A stretch of DNA of 64,000 nucleotides. Source: Magnolia sinica. Its lineage: Eukaryota; Streptophyta; Magnoliopsida; Magnoliales; Magnoliaceae. The notes beneath the pieces are model-generated. The model did no database searches. It was not told the origin of the DNA and saw only the letters and a list, made by a program, of their open reading frames with translations. The stretch's first letter is position 1, and every line of letters starts with the position of its first letter. Location: NCBI RefSeq assembly GCF_029962835.1, contig NC_080582.1, forward strand, positions 71,420,177-71,484,176. The letters are read 5' to 3'. The translations under genes were made by a program, and so were the position numbers. Positions 37,874 to 48,775 of this stretch are shown one piece after another.

Positions 37874-38930
37874 TTGCCTGGGAAAGGGTTTCAAGTGGAG
37901 GAGGTGGGCCACCATTCGCTGATCGAGAAGCTTGATTTAAATGAAGAAGGGGGAGGAGATGGTGATGGAATCGAGGGTGTGTTGTTGTATGGGTCAATTG
38001 AGAATGACTATTCATCATCATCTGGTAAAGAATCTCTATTGATTGAAGGGCTCAAAGAAGGATATGATAATGGACTGGAGGATATGATATTGCATCGGTC
38101 AATAGAGAAAGGGTCTCTGTCATCATCAGGTGAAGGATTTGAAGTGGAGGTGGACCACCATCCACCGATAAAAAGGATTAATCTGCATGAACAAGGGGTA
38201 GGAGATGATGACAAACGCGAGGATATGTCATTTGATGAGTCAATAGAGAGAGGGCCAGTTTCATCATCTGGTGGAGGATTTGAAGTGAAGGAGGTGGGCC
38301 ACCATCTTAAAATTGAGAATATCTATTTGCATGAAGGGGGAGAAGGAGATGGTAGTGATTTAGAGGGTGTGTTATTCCATGGGTCGATAGAGAACGAACC
38401 GCTATCATCATCTCGAAAAGTATTTGAAGCGGAGGGAAGCCACCATCCACCAATCAAGGGTCTTGATTTACATGAAGGGGCAGAAGGAAATGGTAATGCA
38501 CTGGAGGGTATGTTACTCCATGGATTCATAGATAAAGGGCCGCCATCATCTTCTGGTGAAGGATTCCAAGTGGCGGAGGTTCCCTACCATCTGCCTAGCA
38601 AGGAGCCCGGTTTACATACAGATGGGGGTGCAGGAGATGTCAATGGGCGAGAGAGTGCATCATTCAATACATCAAATGGGAAAGGATCCCAACCGTTGCC
38701 TAGTACAGGAAGTGAAGTTGACAAGGTGGGCCATCATCAGCAGATCGAAGAACTTGGGTCACATTTGGCAACCACAAACGGTGTGGTAGCACAGCCAAGG
38801 AAATGTTCCCAATCTGGCCAACAAAGGCATTGGATGACAGGAGGTAGTCGATCATGGACAATTTCGATTTCTTTCAAGTGTGGGAAGGTTGGACACTCGA
38901 AGTGCACGGAATTGTCGGAATTGACCGTGA
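37874..38930 (+). CDS. Captured fragment encoding an acidic repeat protein, unrecognised
   Basis: An open frame of about 350 codons with six or seven imperfect repeats of 47-48 residues (DNA period about 141-144 bp). Consensus elements: SSSGEGFEVEEVGHH, PIKGLDLHEGGEGDGN, LEGMLLHGSIEKGP. The protein would be acidic and low in hydrophobic residues. No signal peptide, membrane segment or known domain is seen, and I do not recognise the family. It has no upstream in-frame ATG (the frame opens at TTG), so it is probably an internal exon or a fragment. At its 3' end the frame runs into minisatellite DNA after GKVGHSKC. A 65-bp piece (38592-38657) is repeated at 39745-39808. Position in the middle of FB2 suggests capture by the element. 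The steady reading frame across the repeats suggests a real protein origin. Confidence 0.45.
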
Positions 38931-39690
38931 AATGCATGGAATTGTCCATGAAGTGAAGGGAATTGACCGTGAAATGCATGGAATTGTCCGTGAAGTGGAG
39001 GGAATTGACGGTGAAATGCATGGAAATGACCGTGAAGTGAAGGGAATTGACGGTGAAATGCATGGAAATGACCGTGAAGTGAAGGGAATTGACTGTGAAA
39101 TGCATGGAATTGTCCATGAAGTGAAGGGAATTGACCGTGAAATGCATGGAAATGACTGTGAAGTGAAGCGGAAGGTCCTTCATTGACCGTGAAAAGCATG
39201 GAATTGTCCGTGAAGTGAAGGTTATTGACCGTGAAGTGAATGGAATTGACCGTGAAATGCATGGAAATGACCGTGAAATGCATGGAAATGACCGTGAAGT
39301 GAAGGGAATTGACCGTGAAATGCATGGAAATGACCGTGAAGTGAAGCGGAATCGCCGGGAATGACCGTGAATGCATGAAAATGACCGTGAAGTGAAGGGA
39401 ATTGCCCGTGAAATGCATGGAAATGACCGTGAAGTGAAGCGGAATCGCCGGGAATGACCGTGAATGCATGAAAATGACCGTGAAGTGAAGGGAATTGACC
39501 GTGAATCAACACGGAATAGTTTGGGATGACCGTGAAATGCATGGGAATGATCATGAATTGAAGCGAATTGACCGTGAAATGCATGCAAATGACCGTGAAG
39601 TGAAGGGAATTGACCGTGAAATGCCTCGAAATGACCGTGAATCAACACGGAATAGTTTGGGATGACCGTGAAATGCATGGGAATGATCAT
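38931..39690 (-). repeat. FB2 central minisatellite array
   Basis: Same basic unit as the outer arrays, in the orientation of the right one (GACCGTGAAATGCATGGAA), mostly as 42-bp dimers without the 136-bp order. It follows the captured fragment directly. The minus-strand frame across it is an artefact of stop-free units. Confidence 0.9.
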
Positions 39691-39880
39691 GAAGGTCCAC
39701 AAGTCTCTGAAGAACTTATGTTCATTTACACTGCCATTAAATCCTAGCAAGGAGCCCGGTTTACATACAGATGGGGGTGTAGGAGATGTTAATGGACGAG
39801 AGAGTGCGACAAGGTAGGATTAGATATATCGAAAAAGGTCCACAAGTCTCTAAAGAACTTATGTTTATTTACACGATTTG
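39691..39880 (+). repeat. Duplicated piece of the captured fragment
   Basis: 39745-39808 repeats 38592-38657 almost exactly (CTAGCAAGGAGCCCGGTTTA). It lies between two copies of GGTCCACAAGTCTCT (about 39692 and 39837), which look like a local duplication around the insertion point. Confidence 0.7.
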
Positions 39881-39999
39881 AGGTCTTCGTATCGATCCAT
39901 AGTGGGGGTGGATAACATAGAGTGTGTACCGACATGGGTGTGTACTAACAAGTTAACTTTAAAAAAAAAAAAGAAAAAAAAAAGAGTAAAAATTACCCT

Positions 40000-40625
40000 T
40001 CGATATATCGAACAGTACAAGATATATCAACATTTGCTGCATTTCGATATATCGAATGTCAAACAATATATCGAAATTAGTCCAAAACTGTCTAGAGACG
40101 AAATGATGTTTTAAAACAATTTTTCGATTATATCGAGATAGTTTTGATAAATCGAATGAAGAAATTTCAATATCAATCGAAAGACACTCGATTATAGAAC
40201 CGAATCCATTGAATTTTTATAAGGAAAAAATAAAAGTACGCTTCGATGTTATCGAACTCTAATCGGTTACATCGGCTCAAGTTGTCGATAACATCGAACT
40301 CTAGTCGATGCTATCGAACTAAGCCATCGTTACAACGGAACGATACATCACCTTGAAATCGATGTCATATGTCGATTTATCGACTATATTTCGATTTATC
40401 GAAAATGATCAGAAAATGTCCACAGACAAAATGTTTTTTAAAAGGAATTATCGATAATATCGAGAACATTTCGATATATCGAAGAGACGATATCTCGACT
40501 AAATTTCGATATATCGAAAATGTCCCTCAATTGTACATAAACACATTGCTCTTCTGAAACGAATTATCGATAATATCGATATTCCGTCGATATATCGATT
40601 AAACTTCGATTTGTATGTGCATATA
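40000..40625. repeat. TCGATATATCGA-rich tandem repeat, copy 2
   Basis: Direct repeat of 36593-37190 with the same order of landmarks (AAAATGATGTTTTAAAACAA, GAAAGACACTCGATTATA, AAAAGTACGCTTCGATGTTA). The captured fragment and central array therefore sit between two same-direction copies. Confidence 0.8.
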
Positions 40626-41280
40626 TATCTTTCATAATCTCCTGGTGAAAGGAGTGAATGGGAACAATGTACAATCTCAGATTATAAATGAAATTGTTTC
40701 CACTTTAGTTTACCTTGTGTAGTATTGCATTATGTGTGTTGGATTAATTATGTCCTCATCATAACCGCACCAAAAGTGCAGCTTCTTACAGGTTATGAAC
40801 TTTTCTATCTGTTTTTTATTTGCATTTGTATGAATATTTTCGAAACTTGATATGATTGATATGCTTGAGATGCGATATGAGTTATCAAAATTATGACTTA
40901 ATGGTGTTGCATGTTTTTGAGATGTGATTTGTTCCTGCTTAGAAAAAGCCATGTATTTGATTTGTTCCCTGCTCACTCAATTGGAGTTGTTTGCTTGAAA
41001 TAGAGTTCAGTGCTAATTTTGATTGTTGATGGTGGCCGAATGTATCCTTTGATTTCCTTACTGCAATATTTTTTTGCTTATTTCACAAGAATAGCAGTGG
41101 GAACAAACTGTTTTATTTTTTCCTGATTTAATTGTACTAACAAGATTCTAGAACCACCTTTGAGTTCTCTGGTTTTCATCCAATCCACACACAAACAGTA
41201 TAGAAGCAACTAAAGAGAAGGGACTTCTCTATGAGTACCTCTATACACAGCCACACGCCCAATCTTGCACGTATGTGGGA
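40626..41280. other. FB2 centre, single-copy-looking DNA
   Basis: T-rich sequence without tandem repeats or a credible reading frame. It resembles plant intron or 3' UTR DNA and may have been captured with the fragment at 37874-38930. Confidence 0.35.
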
Positions 41281-41430
41281 CATACAAGCTGTTCACTAAG
41301 ACTGCATGGATGATGATGATCATCATCATCTAAACTTTATCCCAATTAATTGAGGTCGGCTACTCTAATCATGTTCTACCATTCTACTCTATCAAGGACC
41401 ATGTCCTCGGACACCAGAGATAATCATGTT
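41281..41430 (+). mobile_element. SINE-like fragment (possibly Au-like)
   Basis: GATGATCATCATCATC, then TTATCCCAATTAATTGAGGT, CGGCTA and ATTCTACTCTATCAAGGACC. From memory this core recurs across many plant genomes in Au-type SINEs. No clear head or tail was found, so the family name is tentative. Confidence 0.45.
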
Positions 41431-41589
41431 CTATCCGATGTTAATCTTGAAATATCATATTCTTTTCTATTCAGTAGCAATTTGTCGATTTCACTTGTAG
41501 AAGCAGCATTACAGCCCAAAAAGGGGGAGTGTATAGTCTTTCCTTAACATGCATCACCAACATACAAATCCTCCTTGCATTTGGATTGA

Positions 41590-44284
41590 ACATGATATGC
41601 GCCGAAATGACCGTGAATCAACACGGAATAGGTGGGAATGACCGTGATATGCATGGAAATGACCGTGAAGTGAGGCGAATGGACCGTGAAATGCGCAGAA
41701 ATGACCGTGAAGTGAAGGGGCATGACCGTGTATCAACACGGAATAGGCGGGAATGACCGTGATATGCATGGAACTGACCGTGAAGTGAAGCGAATGGACC
41801 GTGAAATGCGCGGAAATGACCGTGAAGTGAAGGGGCATGACCGTGTATCAACACGGAATAGGCGGGAATGACCGTGATATGCATGGAACTGACCGTGAAG
41901 TGAAGCGAATGGACCGTGAAATGCGCGAAAATGACCGTGAAGTGAAGGGGCATGACTGTGTATCAACACGGAATAGGCGGGAATGACCGTGATATGCATG
42001 GAACTGACCGTGAAGTGAAGTGATTAGACCGTGAAATGCGTGAAAATGACCGTGAAGTGAAGGGGCATGACTGTGAAATGCACCGAAATGACCGTGAATC
42101 AACACGGAATAGGCGGGAATGACTGTGATATGCATGGAAATGACCGTGAAGTGAGGCGATTGGACCGCGAAATGCGCGGAAATGACCGTGAAGTGAAGGG
42201 GCATGACCGTGAAATGCGCCGAAATGACCGTGAATCAACACGGAATCGCTAGGAATGACCGTGATATGCATGGAAATGATCGTGAAGTGAGGCAATTGTA
42301 CCATGAAATGCGCAAAACTGACCGCAAAGTGAAGGTGCATGACCGTGAAATGCGCCGAAATGACCGTGAATCAACACGGAATAGGCGGGATGATCGTGGT
42401 ATGCATGGAAATAACCGTGAAGTTAGGCGATTGGACCGTGAAATGCGCGGAAATAACATGAAGTGAAGGGGCATGACCGTGAAATGCGCCGAAATGACCG
42501 TGAATCAACACGGAATAGGCGGGAATGACCGTGGTATGCATGGAAATGACCGTGAAGTGAGGTGATTGGACCGTGAAATGCACTGAAATGACCATGAAGT
42601 GAAGGGGCATGACCGTGAAATGCGCCGAAATGATGGTGAATCAACACAGAATAGGCAGGAATGACCGTGGTATGCATGGAAATGACCATGAAGTGAGGCG
42701 AATGGACCGTGAAATGTGTCGAAATGACCGTGAAGTGAAGGGGCATGACCATGAAATGCGCCGAAATGACCGTGAATAAACACGGAATAGGCGAGAATGA
42801 CCATGGTATGTATAAAAATGACCGTGAAGTGAGGCGATTGCCGTGAAATGCATGGAAATGACCATGAAGTGAAGTGTATTGACTGAAATGTTGCGAAAGG
42901 ACCGTGAATCAACACGGAATAGTCGGGAATACCGTGATATGCATGGAAATGGCCGTGAAGTGAAGCGATTGGGCCACGAAATACACAGAAATGAACAGTG
43001 AAGTGAAGGGGCATGACCGTGAAATGCGCCAAAATGACCATGAATCAACACGGAATAGGCGGGAATGATCGTGGTATGCATGGAAATGACCGTGAAGTGA
43101 GGCGATTGGACCGTGAAATGCGCGGAAATGTCCGTGAAGTGAAGGGGCATGACCGTGAAATGCGCCGAAATGACCGTGAATCAACACGGAATAGGCGGGA
43201 ATGACCGTGGTATGCATGGAAATGACCATGAAGTGAGGCGATTGGACCGTGAAATGCGTGGAAATGACCGTGAAGTGAAGCGATTGGACCTTTAAATGCA
43301 CCCAAAATGACCGTGAATCAACACGGAATAGGCGGGAATGACTGTGATATGCATGGAAATGACCGTGAAGTGAAGCGATTGGACCGTGAAATGCACGGAA
43401 ATGACCGTGAATCAACACGGAATAGGCGGGAATGACCGTGATATGCATGGAAATGACCGTGAAGTGAGGCGATTGTACCGCGAAATGCGCGAAAATGACC
43501 GTGAAGTGAAGGGGCATGACCGTGAAATGCGCCGAAATGACCGTGAATCAACACGGAATAGGCGGGAATGACCGTGATATGCATGGAAATGACCATGAAG
43601 TGAGGCGATTGTACCGTGAAATGCGCGGAAATGACCGTGAAGTGAAGGGGCATGACCGTGAAATGCGCCGAAAGGACCATGAATCAACACGGAATAGGCG
43701 GGAATGACCGTGATATGCATGGAAATGACCGTGAAGTGAAGCGATTGGACCGTGAAATGCGCAGAAATGACCGTGAAGTGAAGGGGCATGACCGTGAAAT
43801 GCGCCGAAATGACCGTGAATCAACACGGAATAGGCGGGAATGACCGTGATATGAATGGAAATGACCGTGAAGTGAGGCGATTGGACCGTGAAATGCGCCG
43901 AAATGACCGTGAAGTGAAGGGGCATGACCGTGAAATGCGCCGAAATGACCGTGAATCAACATGGAATAGGCGGGAATGACCGTGGTATGCATGGAAATGA
44001 CCGTGAAGTGAAGCGGAATCGGCGGAATTGATCGTGAAATGCATGGAAATGACTGTGAAGTGAAGGGAATTGACCATGAAATGCTTGGAAATGACCATGA
44101 AGTGAAGTGGAATCACCGGAATTGACCGTGAAATGCATGAAAATGATCGTGAAGTGAAGGGAATTGACCATGAAATGCATGAAAATGATCGTGAAGTGAT
44201 GGGAATTGACCATGAAATGCATGGAAATGACCGTGAAGTACGGGGAATTGACCGTGAAATGCATGGAAATGACTGTGAAGTGAA
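41590..44284 (-). repeat. FB2 minisatellite array, reverse
   Basis: 2.7 kb of the inverted unit (ATGACCGTGAAGTGAAGGGG) in 136-bp higher-order repeats; AATCAACACGGAATAGGCGG recurs near 43317, 43545, 43681 and 43817. The last 280 bp uses simple 21-bp units, mirroring the outer part of the left array. High similarity between adjacent 136-bp units near 43.3-44.0 kb suggests recent unequal exchange. Confidence 0.9.
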
Positions 44285-45289
44285 ATTTTGGTTTAGGAGA
44301 TATTCTTTTAAATGAATAAAGAAATAAATGAAAAAAGGAGATAATTTTTTTATATGCCTATATATACATATTTTTATAAATATGTATTAGAAAAAATTGT
44401 AGGTAGAATAAATTTATCCACGTAAAAAAATAAAAAAATAAAAATTTCATAAACTTGCATAGCTATGCTATGGTTATAATCCGTAGCAATTGGTCATATC
44501 ATCTTCGATACATATCGAATACTCTTCGATGTGTATCGAAAATTGCAGGAGTTTTGAGGCAAACTTAGACAGTTTCGGACCTTTTTCGATTAATTGAAAG
44601 ACCTTCGATACATATCGAAAGACCTTATACATATCAAAGGACATATTAAAATGGCAGGGGCTATCCATGGCTATGGTTATAATCCGTAGCTATAGAAAAG
44701 ACGGTAGAAGTTACTGACCTATTTATTTATTATTATTTTATTTTTTATGTTGTAATCCCCACTGCTTTTTGTGGGTCCTAACATGAGATATGTGTTATAT
44801 TCAAACCGTCCATATATTCGATGAACTCGTATTAAGGTTTGAGACGAAAAATAAGACGGATCTAGATATCAAGTGGACCACACCGTAAAAGGCTGCGAAG
44901 GATTGAATGTCTACCATTGAAACCCTTTCGGGAGTTCACCGAAGTTTTGGATCATTACAAATTTTGTTTTTCCTCTTCATCCAGGTCTTTGTGACATTAT
45001 GAATATATTGGATGGAAAATAAATGTTATGGTGGGCCCTACAAAAGTTTCGACGGTGAAAGTCAATTTTCCCGTTGCTCTCTGTGGTGTGGTCCATTTGA
45101 TCTTTGGATAGGATTATTTTTTTTTGATAATGCTCCGAAATGATCTCGAACTATGGATGAACGTTGTGGATATAATAAATACGTAACTGTAGGGCCCATG
45201 TAACTCTGATATCTTTTGAACCGTTCGTACAACTCGGAGTTCGAGGAGTGTCAGCGCTTGTCTTCGAGCACCACATGAAGGAAAAAGCA
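44285..45289 (-). repeat. FB2 right inverted arm
   Basis: Mirror of 33683-34705. It begins at AATTTTGGTTTAGGAGATAT and ends with CGAGCACCACATGAAGGAAA and AAGCA. Confidence 0.8.
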
Positions 45290-45922
45290 GGGGCATTTTC
45301 GACCTTTGGCAAGTCATCCGTACAACTGGGGCTTATTTTTGCAAAGTAAAATAAGGTAGGCTTGGTCTCGTAAATGGGCCATAAATGGGTCGTACGGTGG
45401 GAAGAAAATAGAGAAAATACTCCCAACCCTCTGTTTCGTACACTGAGGATAACTTGAAAAGTGTACTGGCTCAGTTCGTTCTGTACGAGTAGGGCCTATG
45501 ATTAAGCAATCGAAACCGTTCGTCTGATGGCTGACATTATAAATGGGGATTTCAGATTGGAAAATTCTAGCCCCTTCAACCTTATCAAAGTTTTGGATCA
45601 ACAAACCTTGGCCCCACTTGCATCTAACTGGAAGCTTAAACGGTTAAAATATGCAATATCTGGACCACCCACAGCTTACCATGTCTTCGTTCTCGCTTGC
45701 TTTAGGACGTCGATTGCGTGGTGAAGCGTGCGGACCGCGTGCGTGTTATCTACCTCGGATTTATGGGCATTTACATTGGATTTGAAAAAATCAGACAGGT
45801 CCTTAAGCGAAATATGACTTGCTTTCAGTTATTCCATAATATACTTGACTTGCTTTCGGTCATTCGATAATGTAGAGGCGGATTCGTCGTGCTCCGACTA
45901 AGGACTATCTTGGAAGGGCGTG
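45290..45922. other. Intergenic, no gene
   Basis: No recognisable gene or element. A 65-codon open frame at 45527-45724 has no recognisable features. Confidence 0.4.
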
Positions 45923-46275
45923 GACTGTTGGGCCCACTGTGACGTATTTTCATTACATCAACACCGTCCATACATTTTGAAAGCTCATTTTAGGACATGC
46001 TATTGAAATTCAAGTAGTCCAAAACTTACGTGTACTGCACCACAAGAAATATTAGTTATTGAATACCCACCATTAAAAACTTCATGGATCCAACCTATTG
46101 ATAAGGCCATGAAGACCTAGATGAAGGGCCCAGATAAATATCAATTTGGCATGTGTTATGGTCCACCTGAGATTTGAAATCTGTTTTATTTTTTGGATCG
46201 GCTCTAAAATGAGTTTTTAAAACAGGTGGACGTTGTGAATATAAAACACATACATTACAACGGCCCTGCAGTCAG
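45923..46275. mobile_element. MITE, GGGCCCACTGTGACGTAT type
   Basis: Left end GGACTGTTGGGCCCACTG, right end complement GACTGCAGGGCCGTTGTAAT. The internal CACCATTAAAAACTTCATGG and ATGTGTTATGGTCCACCTGA halves are typical of this group. No clear target duplication. Confidence 0.6.
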
Positions 46276-46455
46276 GATCCCACCCCACCTCGGTGCATCC
46301 GGCCGTTCAACGAATCCACGCCTATCCTCGAAAGTTCTGAATTCGTGACCAAGACCTACTACTTTTCAAATCAGGGACTCAAGACCTACAACTTTTCGAG
46401 TCCTGAATTCGTGATCAAGACTCGAACTCGGATCATGGCAGCTTGCCCTACTATT

Positions 46456-46585
46456 TTTAAAGTCTCGAACCAAGTTTCAACACCTGGTGAAGGGTTCGAG
46501 TATGCATAGGTGGTGAAAACCCACCACGGCGTGAGTGTGTTGGGGGTGTGTGTGGGTGGGTTAAAATAAAAATAAATAAATAAGC
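46456..46585 (+). mobile_element. tRNA-derived SINE, partial copy
   Basis: Contains the polymerase III B box GGTTCGAGT (46493-46501), then ATGCATAGGTGGTGAAAACC, GGCGTGAGTGTGTTGGGGGT and an (AAAT)n tail. The same body occurs inverted at 61678-61842. The head with the A box is not recognisable here. Confidence 0.65.
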
Positions 46586-46639
46586 AAAAGTCTCGAACCA
46601 AGTTCCGGGTCATTGACATCTTCCTCTCCGCGGGCGCTG

Positions 46640-47090
46640 ATTAGGTACTAACCCGCCTGTGTGGGTCTCCGAGGGCCACTGAGGGGCCAACGTGATGTAT
46701 TAATTTTATTCACACCATTCATCCATTTTACATATCATTTTAGATTATTAAAATAAAAATAGAAAATATCAAAGGCTACAATGGACTACAAAATACGGAT
46801 TAAAAATCCTACTGTTGAAAAATTCTTGGGGGCTATATAAGTTTTGGATTAATATCATCCATGTGTATATATGACCATATCACCAGGTGATGGTAAATAA
46901 ACAACACAGTAGACCCTAAAAAGCATTCAATGGTGGGCATCCTTAGCACCGCTTCTTTCTATGGTGTGGTCCGCTTAAGAATTGGATCTGATTTAATTTT
47001 GGTCCAGTACTCTAAAATGACATGAAAAAAATGGACGGTGTGGATAAAATTGATACATCACTTTGACCGAGTCTTTCCTCGCGAGGCAGA
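46640..47090. mobile_element. MITE-like element with the GTGATGTATTAATTTTATTC motif
   Basis: GAGGGGCCAACGTGATGTAT at the left pairs with the inverted GTGTGGATAAAATTGATACA / TCACTTTGACC at the right. It has the usual centre: CTACTGTTGAAAAATTCTTG and TATGGTGTGGTCCGCTTAAG. Outer ends are worn and no target duplication was found. Confidence 0.55.
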
Positions 47091-47482
47091 CTAATGCAAT
47101 AGCAATAATTTGGTCCTTTTCGTGTAGCCCAGTGTAGCCCAGCTTGTTGCCTTACCGACATCATATCTGGGCCAGGCGCAAGCTTTCAGTCTTGAGGGAA
47201 GCATACTCGAACTTACAACTGGGTTGACCTTAATTTTTATAAGTCAGCTACAAGATCAGGCCCACCTGATCACACGGCTCGGCTTATCTCCCACCTGGCA
47301 TGTGGTTCGCTGTACTGGATCTACTGGTACATCGGGTTTATCCCTACCGACAATGAGATCAAACTGATGAACGGTCATAGTCTCATATACGTGTGTTGTG
47401 TACGGCTCCATTAAACCATGGTTACTGTATTACGTGTCTTTGAGGAACACTCCGATCGCCGGGACGCGGATTTCCTGCGAAA

Positions 47483-47969
47483 GCCTTTCGCAGGAAGTTC
47501 CTGCGCAAGAATACTGCGTGGGGCCCACCATCATGTTTTTAGGAAATGTACTCCGTTCATCCGTTTGATGACCTCATTTTAGGAAAATTGACCAAAAACG
47601 AAGTGGATCCAAAACCAAAGTGGGCCACACGAGAGGGAAAGAAATACCTACCGTTGAAAGCTTCCTGGGCTCCATCTTGATGTTTATATGCCATCCAAAC
47701 TGTTTATAAGGTTATTAACACAAGGATGAAGTGAAAATATAAAAAAGTTAGCCTGAAACAAAGCTTTTATGGTCATAAGAATGTTTCAACGGTTCTAACT
47801 GAATCCCTACTGTTTCCTCTCGTGTGGCCCACTTGAGTCTTGGATCCACCTCGTTTTTTGTAGCTTGTCCTAAAATGAGGTCACCAAACGGATGAACGGA
47901 GTACATTTCCCAAAAACATGATGGTGGGCCCCACACAGCATTCTTGCGCAGGAACTTCCTGCGAAAGGC
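47483..47969. mobile_element. MITE with long inverted ends inside a 25-bp direct repeat
   Basis: Inverted ends of about 100 bp: GCCTTTCGCAGGAAGTTCCT, then GCGCAAGAAT and TGGGGCCCACCATCATG at the left, with near-exact complement at the right. An identical 25-bp sequence starting CTTTGAGGAACACTCC lies at 47438-47462 and 47969-47993, with similarity continuing about 10 bp further. The left copy is separated from the element by 20 bp. Confidence 0.75.
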
Positions 47970-48095
47970 TTTGAGGAACACTCCGATCGCCGGAACGGGG
48001 ACCTTCTGGCTTCGTAATAATTGCTTCTCGCCTACTTTCAGCTTCCCAGTTCCAATTCAACGTAGGCCCACCATAAAAAGCCAAAAAGATATAAG

Positions 48096-48617
48096 CCTGG
48101 CTACTCCCCCGACGCCAGCCCCGGGGCTGGTGGTTGGTGCTCGGTGGGCTCACCATGATGTATGTGTTTCATCCATTTTTACGTATCATTTTATGGCTTG
48201 ATCCAAAAAATGAGAGGTATATAAATCTCAGGTGGACCACACCACATGAAAACAATAGTGGTTGTATATCTATCATTAAGACCCTCCTGAGGCCCAGTGT
48301 ACTGTTTATTTGACATCTAATATCTTGATTAGGTCATACAGGCCCAGATGAAGCCCATATGAAGGGAAAAAACAAAAATCATCTTGATCCGAAACTTTTA
48401 TGGCCGCAATGTTTTTTAATGGTCGACACTCATTCAACACTGTTTCATATAATGTGGTCCACTTAAGATTGGGATATACCTCATTTTTGGTCTCATACCG
48501 TAAAATGATCCGTAAAAATAGATGGACGGCATGGATGAAACACATACATCATGGTGGGTCCCACGGAGCACCGACCACCAGCCATTGGCTGGTGTCAGGG
48601 GGAGTAGCCAATCCGCG
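48096..48617. mobile_element. hAT-like MITE, GGAAACGGATT family (copy 2)
   Basis: Subterminal inverted repeats GGCTACTCCCC / GGGGAGTAGCCAATCC and the paired GGTGCTCGGTGGGCTCAC / GTGGGTCCCACGGAGCACC. The left terminus is worn and no target duplication is visible. Same family as 3023-3553 and 50391-50880. Confidence 0.7.
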
Positions 48618-48775
48618 TCCTTCCCCACTGCTTCCAGTGGTGTGGTGTGGTCGACATGAGCTTGGGATCTGCCTCTTTTTTTGGGCTCATGCCCTAAAAT
48701 GATCTGGAAAAATGAATGGACGGTGTGGATAAAATACATACATCATTGTGGGGTCCACAGTGTATACACTACAAC
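48618..48775. mobile_element. Half MITE of the same group
   Basis: GTGGTGTGGTCGACATGAGC, CCTAAAATGATCTGGAAAAA and ATCATTGTGGGGTCCAC correspond to the right half of the neighbouring MITE type. The left half is missing. Confidence 0.5.

Larger units (their letters stand above)
33683..45289. mobile_element. Giant composite foldback element FB2 (11.6 kb)
   Basis: Outer arms 33683-34705 and 44285-45289 are inverted copies, roughly 80-85% alike by eye. They start at TGCTTTTTCCTTCA / TGAAGGAAAAAGCA and include the stretch CGAGCGCTGACACTCCTC. Inside lie minisatellite arrays in opposite orientation (34812-36540 and 41590-44284), which mirror each other even in substructure: simple 21-bp units outside, 136-bp higher-order units inside. 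The centre holds TCGATATATCGA-rich repeats in two direct copies, a (TA)n run, a captured repeat-protein fragment, a third minisatellite array and a SINE-like fragment. I found no clear target duplication, so arrival as one unit is inferred from symmetry. Two neighbouring elements in opposite orientation remain possible. No transposase seen. Confidence 0.7.

Noticed and set aside
38737-39750. A 337-codon minus-strand frame rich in His, Phe and Ser
   Set aside because: It spans a minisatellite whose unit has no stops in this direction and continues antisense to the captured fragment.
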